A stretch of DNA of 64,000 nt, from assembly GCF_000226115.1 (NCBI RefSeq), contig NC_016457.1:3782001-3846000 (forward strand), read 5' to 3'. Shown here one piece after another: positions 35,023 through 45,685 of this stretch. Source of the DNA: Thermothielavioides terrestris NRRL 8126 (taxonomy: Eukaryota > Ascomycota > Sordariomycetes > Sordariales > Chaetomiaceae). Position numbers and translations under genes: made by a program. Below the pieces are notes generated by a model. That model did not search any database and had not been told where the DNA came from. It saw only the letters and a program-made list of their open reading frames with translations. Within the stretch, counting starts at the first letter, position 1; each line of letters begins with the position of its first letter.

Positions 35023-36134
35023 GGCGAAGGTTGTCTGAGGGGTTGTGCGAGAGGAAGCGAGAGGACGGGACGGATACAACGAGCGACTGGATTTTATCAC
35101 GAAGCGGGTGGGATGCAGGAGAGGAAAAGGATAGGAGGACTGTTAGGCAGGTTGGCAGTCTTATTATATGAGCCGGCTTCTCGTTCGGCACAGAGCGTCT
35201 TAGACGGGCTTCGCCGCAGCCCGTCAGTTTACCTTGCTCAGGCTCTGCACCGGGAAGGGGCGGGGATGCGGTCAACGGTTCCCTTCGGATGTCACTTCCT
35301 GTTCCTGGGCTGCTCCTTCCCCGGAGTGAGCGCCACCGGAGATCTGAGAGTTAGGCTGTGGCCACCGAATCTGGGGACGTGGGACATTCCACTTGCATCC
35401 ATGGATACCTATGATCCATCCCTCCTGCCTCCTTGTGGAACGCAGCCTCGGCCACAGCAACCCGGTTCAGCCTGACCCCCGAAACAACGGAGGCTCTGTG
35501 GTTCCCCAGGCACCCCGGGCAGGCACCGCCTCCTTCCTGGCTCGACGCAGTACAGAGGGCCTCCAGACTCCAGGATGCTACCTGCGGACGGATTGTTGGC
35601 TTGCAAATTGATGAAGCCCGCCGCCAACAGGCCGGCCACCTTCCAAGCTGGGCAACCTCGACTGAGTTCTGAGTTGAGCACAGCATCGCCGCCCAGAATA
35701 ACACGAATAACACGAACATCGGCTGTTTCCAGTGACACATGGCAATGCATAGCCACGAATTGCAGATCGGTTTTCGTGCTGTTTTGGTCCGCTGGCCCAC
35801 ATCAGACAACAAACCGATTTTTGCTCTCTCTTACGAGCAGCGTTCACCGCGTGTGCGATCAGGCATTTCTCTATCTTGGTGTGGTAGCAACAGAGTGTGA
35901 GTCGATCATTCGCTCTTGTTTTTGAGATGTTTAGATCAGCAGCGAGATTCGAAGACCAAATCTGACAAAGGACCGAGCAAGCAGCGGCGAAGAGAAGTTC
36001 TAAGTATCGAGGGAAACATGCAGACCGTTCTGATTCAATGAGAGGAACAGCAGGAAAATCAACAACCGAGGGAAGCCCTGACGAGCAGCCGACGAGCGAC
36101 AAACCCATAACCCACGCTCAAGGGAAACCCAAAC
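35023..36134. other. Intergenic; CFEM promoter
   Basis: Apart from the TATA-like site at 35161-35170 nothing is supported; frames are short and without domains. Confidence 0.5.
35161..35170 (-). promoter_or_regulatory. TATA-like element CATATAATAA
   Basis: About 140 bases upstream of the CFEM start codon on the minus strand. Confidence 0.4.
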
Positions 36135-36314
36135 TCAACTCTTGTCCTCGACAGGTCCATCCTCGACAGACTCATCCTCGGCATGCTTGCTGTCCCACCA
36201 CTCGCGCACGCGCTCCAGAGAATAGTCGTCATGCCTCTTGTGCGACCTGATCCGGTCCGGGTCCTCGGGGTCGAAGAAGCCTTGCGTGCCGCCAGTGATG
36301 AGACGGCGTCCCAT
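36135..36314 (-). CDS. 59-aa charged protein (or last exon) of unknown function
   Basis: Frame MGRRLITGGTQGFFDPEDPD, RIRSHKRHDDYSLERVREWW, then an acidic tail ending in a TGA at 36135. Nearly every codon ends in C or G, unlike the surrounding DNA, and the sequence is well mixed, so it is very probably coding. No signal peptide or known domain. TTGAATTAG just before the ATG could be a 3' splice site. If so, an upstream exon could start at ATG CGC ATT AAG (about 36465), with a weak GTCGGC donor in phase; I cannot decide between the two. Gene extent is therefore uncertain although the exon itself is well supported. Confidence 0.55.
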   Translation of the reverse strand: MGRRLITGGTQGFFDPEDPDRIRSHKRHDDYSLERVREWWDSKHAEDESVEDGPVEDKS

Positions 36315-37281
36315 TTCCCTAATTCAAAAGGCCTACTCTGCTCATTTCTCACCTCTTAGTAGCTCCGAGTTAAAGCAATCTAAAGCCCGTAATAGTCAAG
36401 TATCAGGGTTTCATGCTGGTTGCTGCGCCGACTTCTTCCCCTCCAGCGAGCCCTTAATGCGCATTCTATGAACAAATGCTGATTACTTGGCAGTCCGACA
36501 CTGGCTTTGGCTTTGAATTCGCGCGCAGGTATTCAAAGGGGCAACATCAAGTGGGTGGAGCGGCAGGGGCAGCAAGCTGTAGAGACTGCCAGTCTGGGGG
36601 ACAGGACGAGGAGTGGCCTCGGTATTCCTGGAAAACTTAGGATGAGTGAATCCCAGATCAGAGCATGCGCCGCTACAGGAAATCGGCTGGAGTGAGCAAG
36701 CGAGGGCCAGTGGGAGGGGAGACGAGGCCCCATTTCCGGCAGCAGCCGTGTTACCAAGGTACTACGCAATGTCGTCCGCCAGGCATGAACACAGTCTGTT
36801 CATCCGTCGCATGTTCGACCTTGCCGCGTGGTCGGTCCGACATGGTACAGTACCTTCTGACTCTGTGACATGGCTGAGGTGGCACACCATGAACGACGGG
36901 ACGGGACGGGACGGGGGGCAGGGACGGGGTTGTCTATCGAGCCGGGTAGCACAAGCACGTGGACGGACTCCGAGGACCAAGACCGCAGCGGGTCAACAGC
37001 AGAATAAAGCCAGCAACTTTTGAGCATTTGACCACGGCTAATCCAAAGCATCTATATATAGACCGCTGTGCGACAAAGGGTGGACCCGCTTCTTTCCGAG
37101 GCTGAGACAACACCGCCGAACACGCAGACTCGATATGCTTTGCCAATCGTCAAGCGGGCCAAACAGCGAAGCGAACAGAGCGCAACCCCGCATATTGCCA
37201 GAACCAATGTACGGCAGAGGAGAAACGAGGACGAGGACGGTGCCAAGACATATCACAGCCCCGACACACAACGCCTCAATC
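36315..37281. other. Intergenic, nothing clear
   Basis: ACGGG pentamers around 36895-36915 and TATATATA at 37053-37060 with no gene at a suitable distance. The possible upstream exon of the 59-aa protein (about 36430-36465) lies here. Confidence 0.4.
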
Positions 37282-40224
37282 TCAGACAGGACTGGCCACC
37301 TCCCCAAGACTGGCACCGCTCCCGCTGCCAGACCGCACGCTACTGCGGCCCGAGCCGGAGCCGAAGCCCGACGCCGACCCCGAGGAGCCCGACCCGGACG
37401 CCGATCCCGCCTTGGCGTGGAACCCCGGCGGGCTCCGCAGGGCAGACGGCGCGGACTTCCCGTGCGCGCCGCCGAGGTGGCCACCGCGGCGGCGGTCGCC
37501 ACTGCTGGGCGCCCCGACAACGGTGGCGGCGTTGTTGGCGCTACCGCTGTCGTGCTCCTCCTCGTCGGTCGACTGCGTGAAGCCCGAGACATTGCTCAGC
37601 ATCGACGACGAGCGACCTCTAGTCCGGTGGTGCGGCGGGGTGCTCAGGACGGGCTGGGCCGGGGTGGAGAAGGCTGAGAGCTGTGCGGCGGGGAGCAGAG
37701 GAGTGACTTGCGCCGGCATGGACACCGGCGGCCAAACCGGTTGGGCAGCCGTGAACGGAGCCGCCGGCGGCGGGCCCCAGTGCGCCGGTGGCGGCACAAA
37801 GTGGCTGGGCTGAGGAGCCATTTCGTCCTGGAAGCTGGCCAGGTACGCCTGCATTTGGCTGGCCATCTCGTGGACCTGGGCCTGCTTCGCAGCGTTACTG
37901 GCGCGCAGTGCCTGGATCCTATCGCTAATGTTCTGCTCGGCCCGAGCAAGCTCAGCCTTGAGCTCGGCACGCTCCTGTCGGCGGCGTTCGACCTCGTTCA
38001 GGCCGCGCGCGTTGGCGTCCGTGATGCGCGCGTGTTCGTTGTCGACCTTGGCGATGCGTGCGGCGATCTTGTTCCTCTTGGCCCGGAGACTGGAACTCTC
38101 CTCCTCGAGCGACTTGATCTGCTTATCGATCGATGCCTTGAAGCTCTTAAAATCTGCACGAGCCTGGTCGAACCTGGCCTTCTCGGCGATCCAAGCGCTG
38201 TGCTTTGCGCGATGCTCATTGACCAAGTCATCCGGCACGGTCTCGAGCTCCTTCAGCTGCGCTTGGAGCTCCGAGATGGATTCCTCGGCCCGCTTCTCCT
38301 GGATCTTGTTCTGTGCAATCTTCTGCCTCAGCTTCTCGTCGTCACCGCCGGCGGATTGAACGGCTAACGAGAGCTTCTCGATCTCCTTTCTCGCGGCGTT
38401 TAGTCGGCGGTTATTGTCCTTCCGGACAGCCTTGAGGCGAGCTTTCTCATCGGCCAATTTGAGCTCGGCGGCCGCGATCGACGCCCTCAGAGTCGTCGCC
38501 GGGGAGTCGTGTCGTGCGTGCGACCGCGGATTGCCGGCGGGAGTGGAGGCGGCTTCGGGGTCCTTGCTTTTCGCCGGGACCGTCCTGACGCTGGTGGAGA
38601 AGATCACCTCGCCGGTCCGCGTGCTGACAAACTCGCACTCGTAATTCGACAGAGGAGTCAGTCCGTAGATGTCGCCGGTCCACCGCGTGCCCTGGTGATT
38701 CTCCTCCTCGGGGTTCTCGATCGGGATGATGCGTGTTGGTTGCCAAATAGCGTTGTTGACCCTGACGTAGAACGGCTTGGAAGTGTCGACGCCCGGCTTG
38801 CTGGCTTCCCGAGCTGCCTCCTCTTCTCGAACATCAAGGAAGTGGCTGGTGTTGAAGCAGACTTCATCGCAGCCGACGTAGCAGATCCAGATTTGCTCGG
38901 GCTGGGTGTGGAAGGGTGCGTTGCCGAGGTTGTGAATATCCGTGGCGTCCGTGCCAGCGGACTCGCTCGTTGCGTGCTGCAACTCGTACTCCTTGACCAT
39001 GACGATCTTGGTGCTGGCGAGTGCGGCCCACAGAGGCTGTCGGATCCGGACCTGGGCACTCTGTTTCCGTCTCTTCTTGCTGGAGAGGTGAGCCACGCTC
39101 GTCTGCAGGTGAGCGTCGCTGTCGGCCGCCATGAGCGCGACGTCGGAGCAGCCCTCGGCCGAGAAAGACACCGATTTGCCCGATTCAGGATCCAGCAGGC
39201 CGTGGGACTGCAGGTCCCGTCGTTCCCTGCGCAAGTACCACTCCCGGATGCACCGAACGAGACCCTGGGTGAGAATATGGATGGCCAAAACGCTCCGCAC
39301 CCATCCGTAAGGCCCCTTCTTGTCGAACGCCCGCACGCTCCGCTCCGCGTCCGAGGGCAGGAAACGATTGGAACCAAATATGGCTGTCAGGCGAGACAGG
39401 CCGTCCCACTTCGCGTACTTGGTCCAATGAGACACGCCCACCAGCGCAACACAGAGCATGATGTTGCTCGTCGTTCCCTGCCGCGAAGAGCCGCCGCCAC
39501 CGCCCAGGGTCAAGGAGATGACCACCTGGGCGAGGTCGAGAATGAACTGCTGCATGGGAGCCCAGAGAAACAGCCAGATGAGCAACATTATCACGTCCAT
39601 GCAGATCAGGGTCGTCAACGAAGGGGTGCCCTGGCTCCCGTCAAAAATCTCGGCGACGCTGAGGCCGGAGCTGGTGGTCACGGGGGGAACGAAGGTCAGG
39701 CAGGTGAAGAGCATATAGATGGCGGCCAGCACGGCGGGCGACGCTTGCATGAGGATGATGAGAATGGCAATGGTATCCTGAAGCGGGCAGGCTCGCAGCA
39801 CGGTGATGACGAGGTCCACGGGACCGGGGTCGCGGTGCACATTGGTGTTCTTTGCATCGTTGACATCGATCCGTCGGTGGGCTTCTTCGGGAACGGCATG
39901 CGCCGCGGCCGGGGCGGGGACGGAATCGGCCGACGAGGACTCAGAGTAGGTGCCTAGCGACCCCCGCCGCAACAACTCGGTCGCCTTGTGTTCGGGCGCC
40001 ATGTCATCGGGACTCGCGGCGGAACCATTCGCAGTCGCGGGAACGGCGGGCACGGGAGGGATCGAGGCATTGTCGGCGGCGGGCTTGAGGCCGCCATCGA
40101 GCTGGGTTTGGCTCTTCTGCTTGACGACGCGCCTGCCGGGCCCTACCAGGCCATTCTCATGGCGGGTGTCGCGCTGGTTGCTTGCTCCCTGATGTCGCTT
40201 TCCTGAATTTGACGCGCGAGGCAT
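37282..40224 (-). CDS. acrB: Ubiquitination network signalling protein AcrB
   Basis: Intronless, 980 aa from MPRASNSGKRHQ (a second in-frame ATG two codons upstream is possible). A basic N-terminus with RHENGLVGPGRRVVKQKSQT is followed by hydrophobic segments at about 150-178, 203-222 and 226-240 plus weaker ones near 255-270 and 325-345, a middle region (IWICYVGCDEVCFNTSHF, NYECEFVSTRTGEVIFSTSV) resembling an Ig/FN3-like fold, and a coiled coil at about 570-800. The Pro/Ser/Gly-rich tail has repeated Gly-Ser units. The N-terminus, length and membrane-plus-coiled-coil layout match AcrB of Aspergillus, known from acriflavine resistance and carbon-repression genetics as part of a ubiquitination/deubiquitination network with CreB and CreD. 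A 482-codon opposite-strand frame here is a shadow. Confidence 0.85.
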   Translation of the reverse strand: MPRASNSGKRHQGASNQRDTRHENGLVGPGRRVVKQKSQTQLDGGLKPAADNASIPPVPAVPATANGSAASPDDMAPEHKATELLRRGSLGTYSESSSADSVPAPAAAHAVPEEAHRRIDVNDAKNTNVHRDPGPVDLVITVLRACPLQDTIAILIILMQASPAVLAAIYMLFTCLTFVPPVTTSSGLSVAEIFDGSQGTPSLTTLICMDVIMLLIWLFLWAPMQQFILDLAQVVISLTLGGGGGSSRQGTTSNIMLCVALVGVSHWTKYAKWDGLSRLTAIFGSNRFLPSDAERSVRAFDKKGPYGWVRSVLAIHILTQGLVRCIREWYLRRERRDLQSHGLLDPESGKSVSFSAEGCSDVALMAADSDAHLQTSVAHLSSKKRRKQSAQVRIRQPLWAALASTKIVMVKEYELQHATSESAGTDATDIHNLGNAPFHTQPEQIWICYVGCDEVCFNTSHFLDVREEEAAREASKPGVDTSKPFYVRVNNAIWQPTRIIPIENPEEENHQGTRWTGDIYGLTPLSNYECEFVSTRTGEVIFSTSVRTVPAKSKDPEAASTPAGNPRSHARHDSPATTLRASIAAAELKLADEKARLKAVRKDNNRRLNAARKEIEKLSLAVQSAGGDDEKLRQKIAQNKIQEKRAEESISELQAQLKELETVPDDLVNEHRAKHSAWIAEKARFDQARADFKSFKASIDKQIKSLEEESSSLRAKRNKIAARIAKVDNEHARITDANARGLNEVERRRQERAELKAELARAEQNISDRIQALRASNAAKQAQVHEMASQMQAYLASFQDEMAPQPSHFVPPPAHWGPPPAAPFTAAQPVWPPVSMPAQVTPLLPAAQLSAFSTPAQPVLSTPPHHRTRGRSSSMLSNVSGFTQSTDEEEHDSGSANNAATVVGAPSSGDRRRGGHLGGAHGKSAPSALRSPPGFHAKAGSASGSGSSGSASGFGSGSGRSSVRSGSGSGASLGEVASPV

Positions 40225-43200
40225 GCGCATTCGCGGACTGACCCAGAAGCGTGTTCTGAGCCAGCCCGAGTCGGGAAGGGGAAGGAGAGGGGGGTTGTTG
40301 AGTTGGGGTGGCGGGCACCGGCGGGCTGTAGATCTGCCTGGCTTCCCACGGTTCCGGGCGACCACGTCCCTTCGTTGCCTCCTCTAGCGAGTGGCGGCGG
40401 CCGGAGACTCGCAAGGGCTGTACGATGAAAGAGACGGGCGCGATGACAGCCAGTCGATCTAAACGTTTCCTGAATCACACCGAACCGAAAACCTGGGGTC
40501 TCGTGGCAGCGAGGGGTAGGTCGTACGCCTGTTTGCGATTAAAGCGTCGAATTGCTGGGCGGCCGGGTTTCGGGCGACGCAGGTTGGTCCAGGTTTGCAT
40601 TTAAAACAAAAAGGATTGGCGGCTGAGGATTTGGGGTGGCCCACAACAGCACAGTGTCAGCTGGCTGTGTGGGCCCCCAGCAAAAACGAAATTACGCCAG
40701 TACTCCGAACGTTCAAAGTTGCTCCCATCGCTATTCCGGTAGGCCAATACCGCACTGTCAGCTTTACAATACCTGGTGCATGACCGTAACTCCGTGCCTT
40801 CCCGCATCAGCACGCCGTTGGCTGCGTGCCATTCCCGCCACAGAGATGAGTCAGGCCCGAACAGTAACGGGATGAAGCTTGCAACAAAGCACTCTCGACA
40901 TGATGGTCAATGTCAATCTTTCTCCTCGCGACCTCGCCTCGCATTTTCGCTGGTTTTACTGCTTGGAGAACTGCCGCACCGCAGAACCGTCCTAGGTCTC
41001 CAGCGGCGTCGAACATTCGCCCAGATGACCGGCTGGGCCATTGATCCTGCGATTCAAGCAGGATCCATGCTGGGCTGGACTTCGCCGTAACGGGGCGAGT
41101 CCCAGTTTCTTGAAGTTGCTGGGGAAGCATCCACAACACTAGCCTCATGAGCACATGTAATGACCGCCAGATGTCCGGATTGCGATAAACGTGGTGTAGA
41201 TAGCACATCGTCCGTCATCTGTAGTACACAAGGTGCCTAGGGAGGTACTGGCAACGACAGCGGGACAAAACATCGAAGATATCTGTCTGTACCTCCTCGC
41301 ACAGTAATTCAGCGCCCGTCTTCCGGTTGCACCGCTGGCTTTGCTTGCCGATACGATCAGTTACTCGGCCAATGAACCTCAACTGCCTACCTTAGTCAGT
41401 GTCGCAGCGGTTACCCGTGACCTTGAGAGGAGTATGAGCCAGCATTGCTGGCCACTTCTGCTGTTTGGACGGCGTGGATGTCCTGTCTGGGACCTCAAGC
41501 CTCATCAGGCTGCTGCACGGATCACTCCAAGGACAGCGGCGTGATGTGGGGCTCCCGCAGCGTGAAATGCCGATGCAGGAGACATCAGCGAATCAGGCCG
41601 CACCGCAATAAGTATTTCGCACTGTGTATGCGGGGAGGTGGTAGCGATGCTGTCGATCACTGCGATCCCTTCGAGCGACTTCGAGCAGCTGCAGCTGCCG
41701 CAATCTTTCGATGCTCGCATGCCAGAGCCACACCGCCAGCGCGTCCTGGATCCCTTAACGACTTCCTGTGTGCCCGTGACGTACGCCTTGCCAGAGCGCA
41801 CAGTAACCTCGCAGTATTATAGCTATGTGCCGGTAGTTCGTTTGTAAACATCGGCTTGCACTCCCCGTTGCAGATTTCACAGCGACGCCGTGCCATGGTC
41901 ATCATCGGGGCAATGGGGAAAGCTTCCCTTGTCTCTGATCCCAGCCGCTTGATATCCTTAGCAAGCAGCCACACTTCACTATGAAGACAGGGACCACACA
42001 TGAGACCCTGGGATGCATCACGGCCATGCAACCCCACCCCTCCACCGAGGTTGCGGTACATAGTGAGCGATCTCTGTTCGGCATTTGTGAAAACAGCCGG
42101 CCGTTTGCATTGGCCAGGCGGAATGCTCGGGGCCCACCCCTCCCGGTAGTGGTGCTTCGTGGCGTGCTGCTTTAACACGCCACCTTCCTGTTTAAACTAG
42201 GTGCGGGATGAACGTCGATGAGGGGAGGTCATAACGCAGGTAAGTTAAGCACTCGCGTCTTTTTTGCACAGCTGACTCGTCTGCTGGCTGAGCACGCCCT
42301 TGCGCCCGGGCCCGGTCAGTCAGCAAATCTCGCCAGGACGGCGGCAAAAGCATGCGACATTGCCCAGTGTCTGGGCAGGCCGGCCGTACTGTCTCCTCCA
42401 GGCCACCTGACTGCCGGTCCAGGGACCCTGTGCTTAGGGTACTCACAACGCCATTGATAGTATGCCAGAGCTCGATTTTGGTAGTCAGCGAAGAGATGTG
42501 GAAGAAGGTTTGGCAATTTGCAAGCCTGCAGAAACGGCCAGAAGCGGTCTAACTGCACGTCGCAGACCTAGGTCCTGAGTTACGCTGTGTGCACACAGAG
42601 TAGCGCTGTATAGCTCCATGTGGCGATGGGTGCGCCTGCTGTGGCACCTCGCATTGTGCTCCGTAATTCGTCCATGTACCTCAGTGACGTCCGTCCAGTA
42701 TGAGACTGCGAGGTTGCCGGCGTCGAGGCACGCGACTGCTGGCTTTCACACCTAGTAACTGAAGCCCAGTCCAGACCAACTGGCTCCCAGATTAATCAAT
42801 GTGCACTGACGTGACCGTCAGAGAAAAGGACTGGCGGGAAAGCAGTCAAGACCCGATTCCCAGCAGCCCAGAGATGGCAATCGTACTGTCGAATCTTATC
42901 ACAGCTCATCTGCAACGGCAGTCACACAAGGGGTACCGGTATGGCCGTTCAGTTCGTTTCGGCCAGTTTAATGCTTCGGTCAGGTCGGGGTAGACCGCAG
43001 GAAGCGAACGAGACAAGGCAATCAAATCATACACCTATTGGGCTCCTCCCAATGAATTGGGAAGTTCAGCTCGAAGAGCAGAGCACATGATAGACGGGAG
43101 TTGGGTTGTGAATGACTCTCGGCAGCCTGAAAGGCGGCTGCCATTCCCCTTCGTACTAATTACCCGTTCAAGATTGGCACCCAACGACGTCACAGCACGG

Positions 43201-43626
43201 ATGTGGGCAAAGCACACGACGACAAGCAGGCGAGGAGTAAACTTGGAGTAAGGACTGTGATTCCTGGCTGCAACTGCCTGGCCCTTACTTGGTTTCATCT
43301 CTCCCTCACCTGAGTGCCCCCTGAAAGTTGATTTCGGCACACGCTGGCTGCCTTGGAAGTGCCAGAGGCCAACCACGCGGCAGGAACACGCTGGTTTCAG
43401 GAGAGACTGTGACGAGGAAGAAGCCTAGCAAACTGAAAGCACCGGCATCCAACTGCAAAAAAAGAAGTTCAAGCGCATGAACGGGGTCGACAAGACCACC
43501 CTAGAATCAGAGATTCGGCCCAGCACCAAAATTCTTCTCCGCGGATAGTCCCCAGATTTCCCACCGCCATTGTCAACTGCAGACAGCCCGCCAGAGCCTG
43601 GAGACGGCCAGGAACCAGCGAGCGCT
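40225..43626. other. Intergenic, gene-poor 3.4 kb
   Basis: The proximal few hundred bases are the acrB leader and promoter. The remainder has only short frames on both strands and no recognisable domain, terminal repeats or target-site duplication. Confidence 0.45.
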
Positions 43627-44032
43627 TTAGTAAACGCCGCAGACTTCCTGTTTTCAGGCAAGGTATTTCAGTCAGGCATGTATTCGGCGCCGCCAGCCTC
43701 AAACTTGATCACACAGGGGGCAACTGAGATAGCCGACACTTACACACCAGTAGGCGCAGTTTCCGGAATCGCACTGCCGACCGGAGTGTCGAGAGTTTTC
43801 CCGAGGTTAGCAATTACTCCGTTTCGTATGGGCGCTGAGTAGCGGCCAAGGAGAGAGGGATACTCACGCCCGACACCTGGCAGGAGGGAGGGAGGCAGCT
43901 CCAGTCGCGGGCCTTCTTAGCGGCCGCGGCCGCCTTCTCGGCCTCGGGGGCCGCAGCCGGAGCGGGGCCGGGGTTCGGAGCGGCCATGGCAATGGCGGCG
44001 CCGAGGGTGGCCAGGACGACGGTGAGCTTCAT
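43627..44032 (-). CDS. Tiny secreted six-cysteine peptide, three exons
   Basis: Exons (minus strand) 44032-43868 (55 codons), 43773-43744 (10 codons) and 43647-43627 (6 codons plus stop) give 71 aa. Introns 43774-43867 (GTGAGT, branch GCTAACC, GGCAG) and 43648-43743 (GTAAGT, branch CCTGACTG, ACAG) are in phase 0, and in each the first AG after the branch is used. The protein starts with a signal peptide MKLTVVLATLGAAIAMAAP, then an Ala/Pro/Glu/Lys-rich spacer with KKAR before the core. The core has six cysteines spaced C-x4-C-x4-C-x4-C-x3-C-x2-C and ends GVY. The start codon context is CACCATG and a TATAAA lies 135 bases upstream. No family recognised. Possible roles are effector, antimicrobial or signalling peptide; none can be chosen from sequence. 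Confidence 0.75.
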
Positions 44033-45685
44033 GGTGATTGAGTTGGGAAAAGACGATGGTGCAAGTGGAAACGATGTGCTTGTGTTGTTCGTATGTGCGC
44101 TGGAAGTTTTCTGGTTGTCGCTTGCGGTTTGCGAACACTGGTCCCAACACGGCCGTCGCTGGTCTCTTTATACCTTCCCCGGCTCGACTCTCCCTCGACG
44201 CCATGTCTTCCCAATACCTCCGCAAGAGGAAGACCACATCGTGTAGGCTGTAAGACGGTTCAAGATTCATGCCGAATCTCGCCTCCATCCCGGGGATTGA
44301 GTTGTCAGAAGAGGCAGCAGCTCCGTTCCAGCCGCTGCAAAGGCAAACAAACAAAAGGGCGGAAACCTGATCGTCCCGTATCAATTATGGCAACGCTGTG
44401 TTTAAGCCTACCAGTCACGCTTGTACATCGAGCGGCAGCAATCACCATGGAGGGCATGCATAGGAAATCCCCCAATAATGCTGAGGTATAGAAGTGGCAG
44501 ACCCTCGGCTCAGGAGAAAGGGAGTAGTCCAGACAAGACATCTTCACGAGGTCACCACTTAACACTAGGACGCAACCTATGCTCTCGAGTTACATGATTG
44601 AAGAGCCCAAGCTAGGGATGACAACATGTGTAGACTTATTTGCCAAAAGGCCATTGAGGCGAATGCTGCGGGGCCCCTGACTTGTCACCTGCATAGAAAG
44701 GCCCTCGGGCGTAAGCAATACCGCCAGGTCTCACAAGAGTCTCACCGAAGAACAACAGCCCATCAGTCACCTGCTTGGATTTGCTGGAGTACTGTAGTTC
44801 ACTCGTCACGCGCTCGTTACGCGCCCGTAAGACAGCGTTGCGAGCTCTCCAACCGCGGGTTATCGTGCTGTTCTACCGGGCCAATGTCCGTCTTACACGC
44901 TGAAGTCTTTGAGACATGTCTCGGTTGACCACCTTATTTCAGCGGGCTTAGATTGGAGGAATTTGGCATTTGTGTCAGCCCTTAACAACATGGAGCAATG
45001 ACGCGCGCCGCTCTATCGAACATGCAGGTGAAGGTACTTACCTACCGATGTGGTCGGGCTCGCATGGCGTCGCTGCGTTGCGGCTCCTATGTCAATACTC
45101 AAGCTCAAGAACAACGACAAAATGCTGACCCCGTCGTGTAGGGAAGAGAGCCGAGCGTGAGTGGAACAACAGGCTGCGAAACGCGGTGCTCCAAGCTTGG
45201 GCCGAAAAAGTTACCACACGAGGGACCCGAACAGTCATTCCCGACGTTGTTTGTCGGGTCAGAAAAGCCCCTCCGTGCCCGGGATTGATTTCTTGCGCGT
45301 CGCCGAGGCTACGATCCCAACCACCAAATCTCCATTCTCGGATAGATCTGCACAATATTGCGGCTGAGCCGACACCGGCGCGCCGGAAGAGGACGCTCAG
45401 TGACTTTACTGCGTCGACGACGAGTTATCCCGGCCACTACTCCGTGCTTTGTTGGTGAAATGGTTCGGAGCAAATACAGGCCGAGTTTCAACCTCCAGAT
45501 CAAAGCCTCGAGTTCGAGTCCCAGGCCTCCCAGGCCTGGACACGTGTGTGCTGTTGTCAGCCCCTCTGTTGTATATGGCCGATGAGGTATGCGTCGCGGC
45601 CGAGGCGATATGCGCCCGGGGGACATGGAAAGGGATCGCCGTCCATCAACGCGAGACGTAAGCCTGCCTAGCTACACCGCCTCAG
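44033..45685. other. Intergenic
   Basis: Left part is the promoter of the six-cysteine peptide gene (TATA box listed). The remainder has no supported gene; a GAGTTCGAGTCCC string at about 45508 resembles a tRNA T-arm but has no matching acceptor or anticodon arm. Confidence 0.5.
44167..44172 (-). promoter_or_regulatory. TATA box (TATAAA)
   Basis: GGTATAAAGAG on the minus strand, 135 bases upstream of the six-cysteine peptide's ATG. Confidence 0.55.

Noticed and set aside
37053..37060. TATATATA element
   Set aside because: No gene begins at a fitting distance on either strand; it lies beyond the 3' end of acrB.
38509..39957. 482-codon plus-strand frame
   Set aside because: Lies entirely opposite acrB, whose minus-strand protein has clear family structure; the plus frame is low in conserved features and is a GC-rich antisense shadow.
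40225..43626. Possible transposon remnant in the gene-poor stretch
   Set aside because: No terminal repeats, transposase or reverse-transcriptase motifs were found by reading both strands.
45500..45530. tRNA-like T-arm string GAGTTCGAGTCCC
   Set aside because: No pairing acceptor stem, D-arm or anticodon arm at the right distance.
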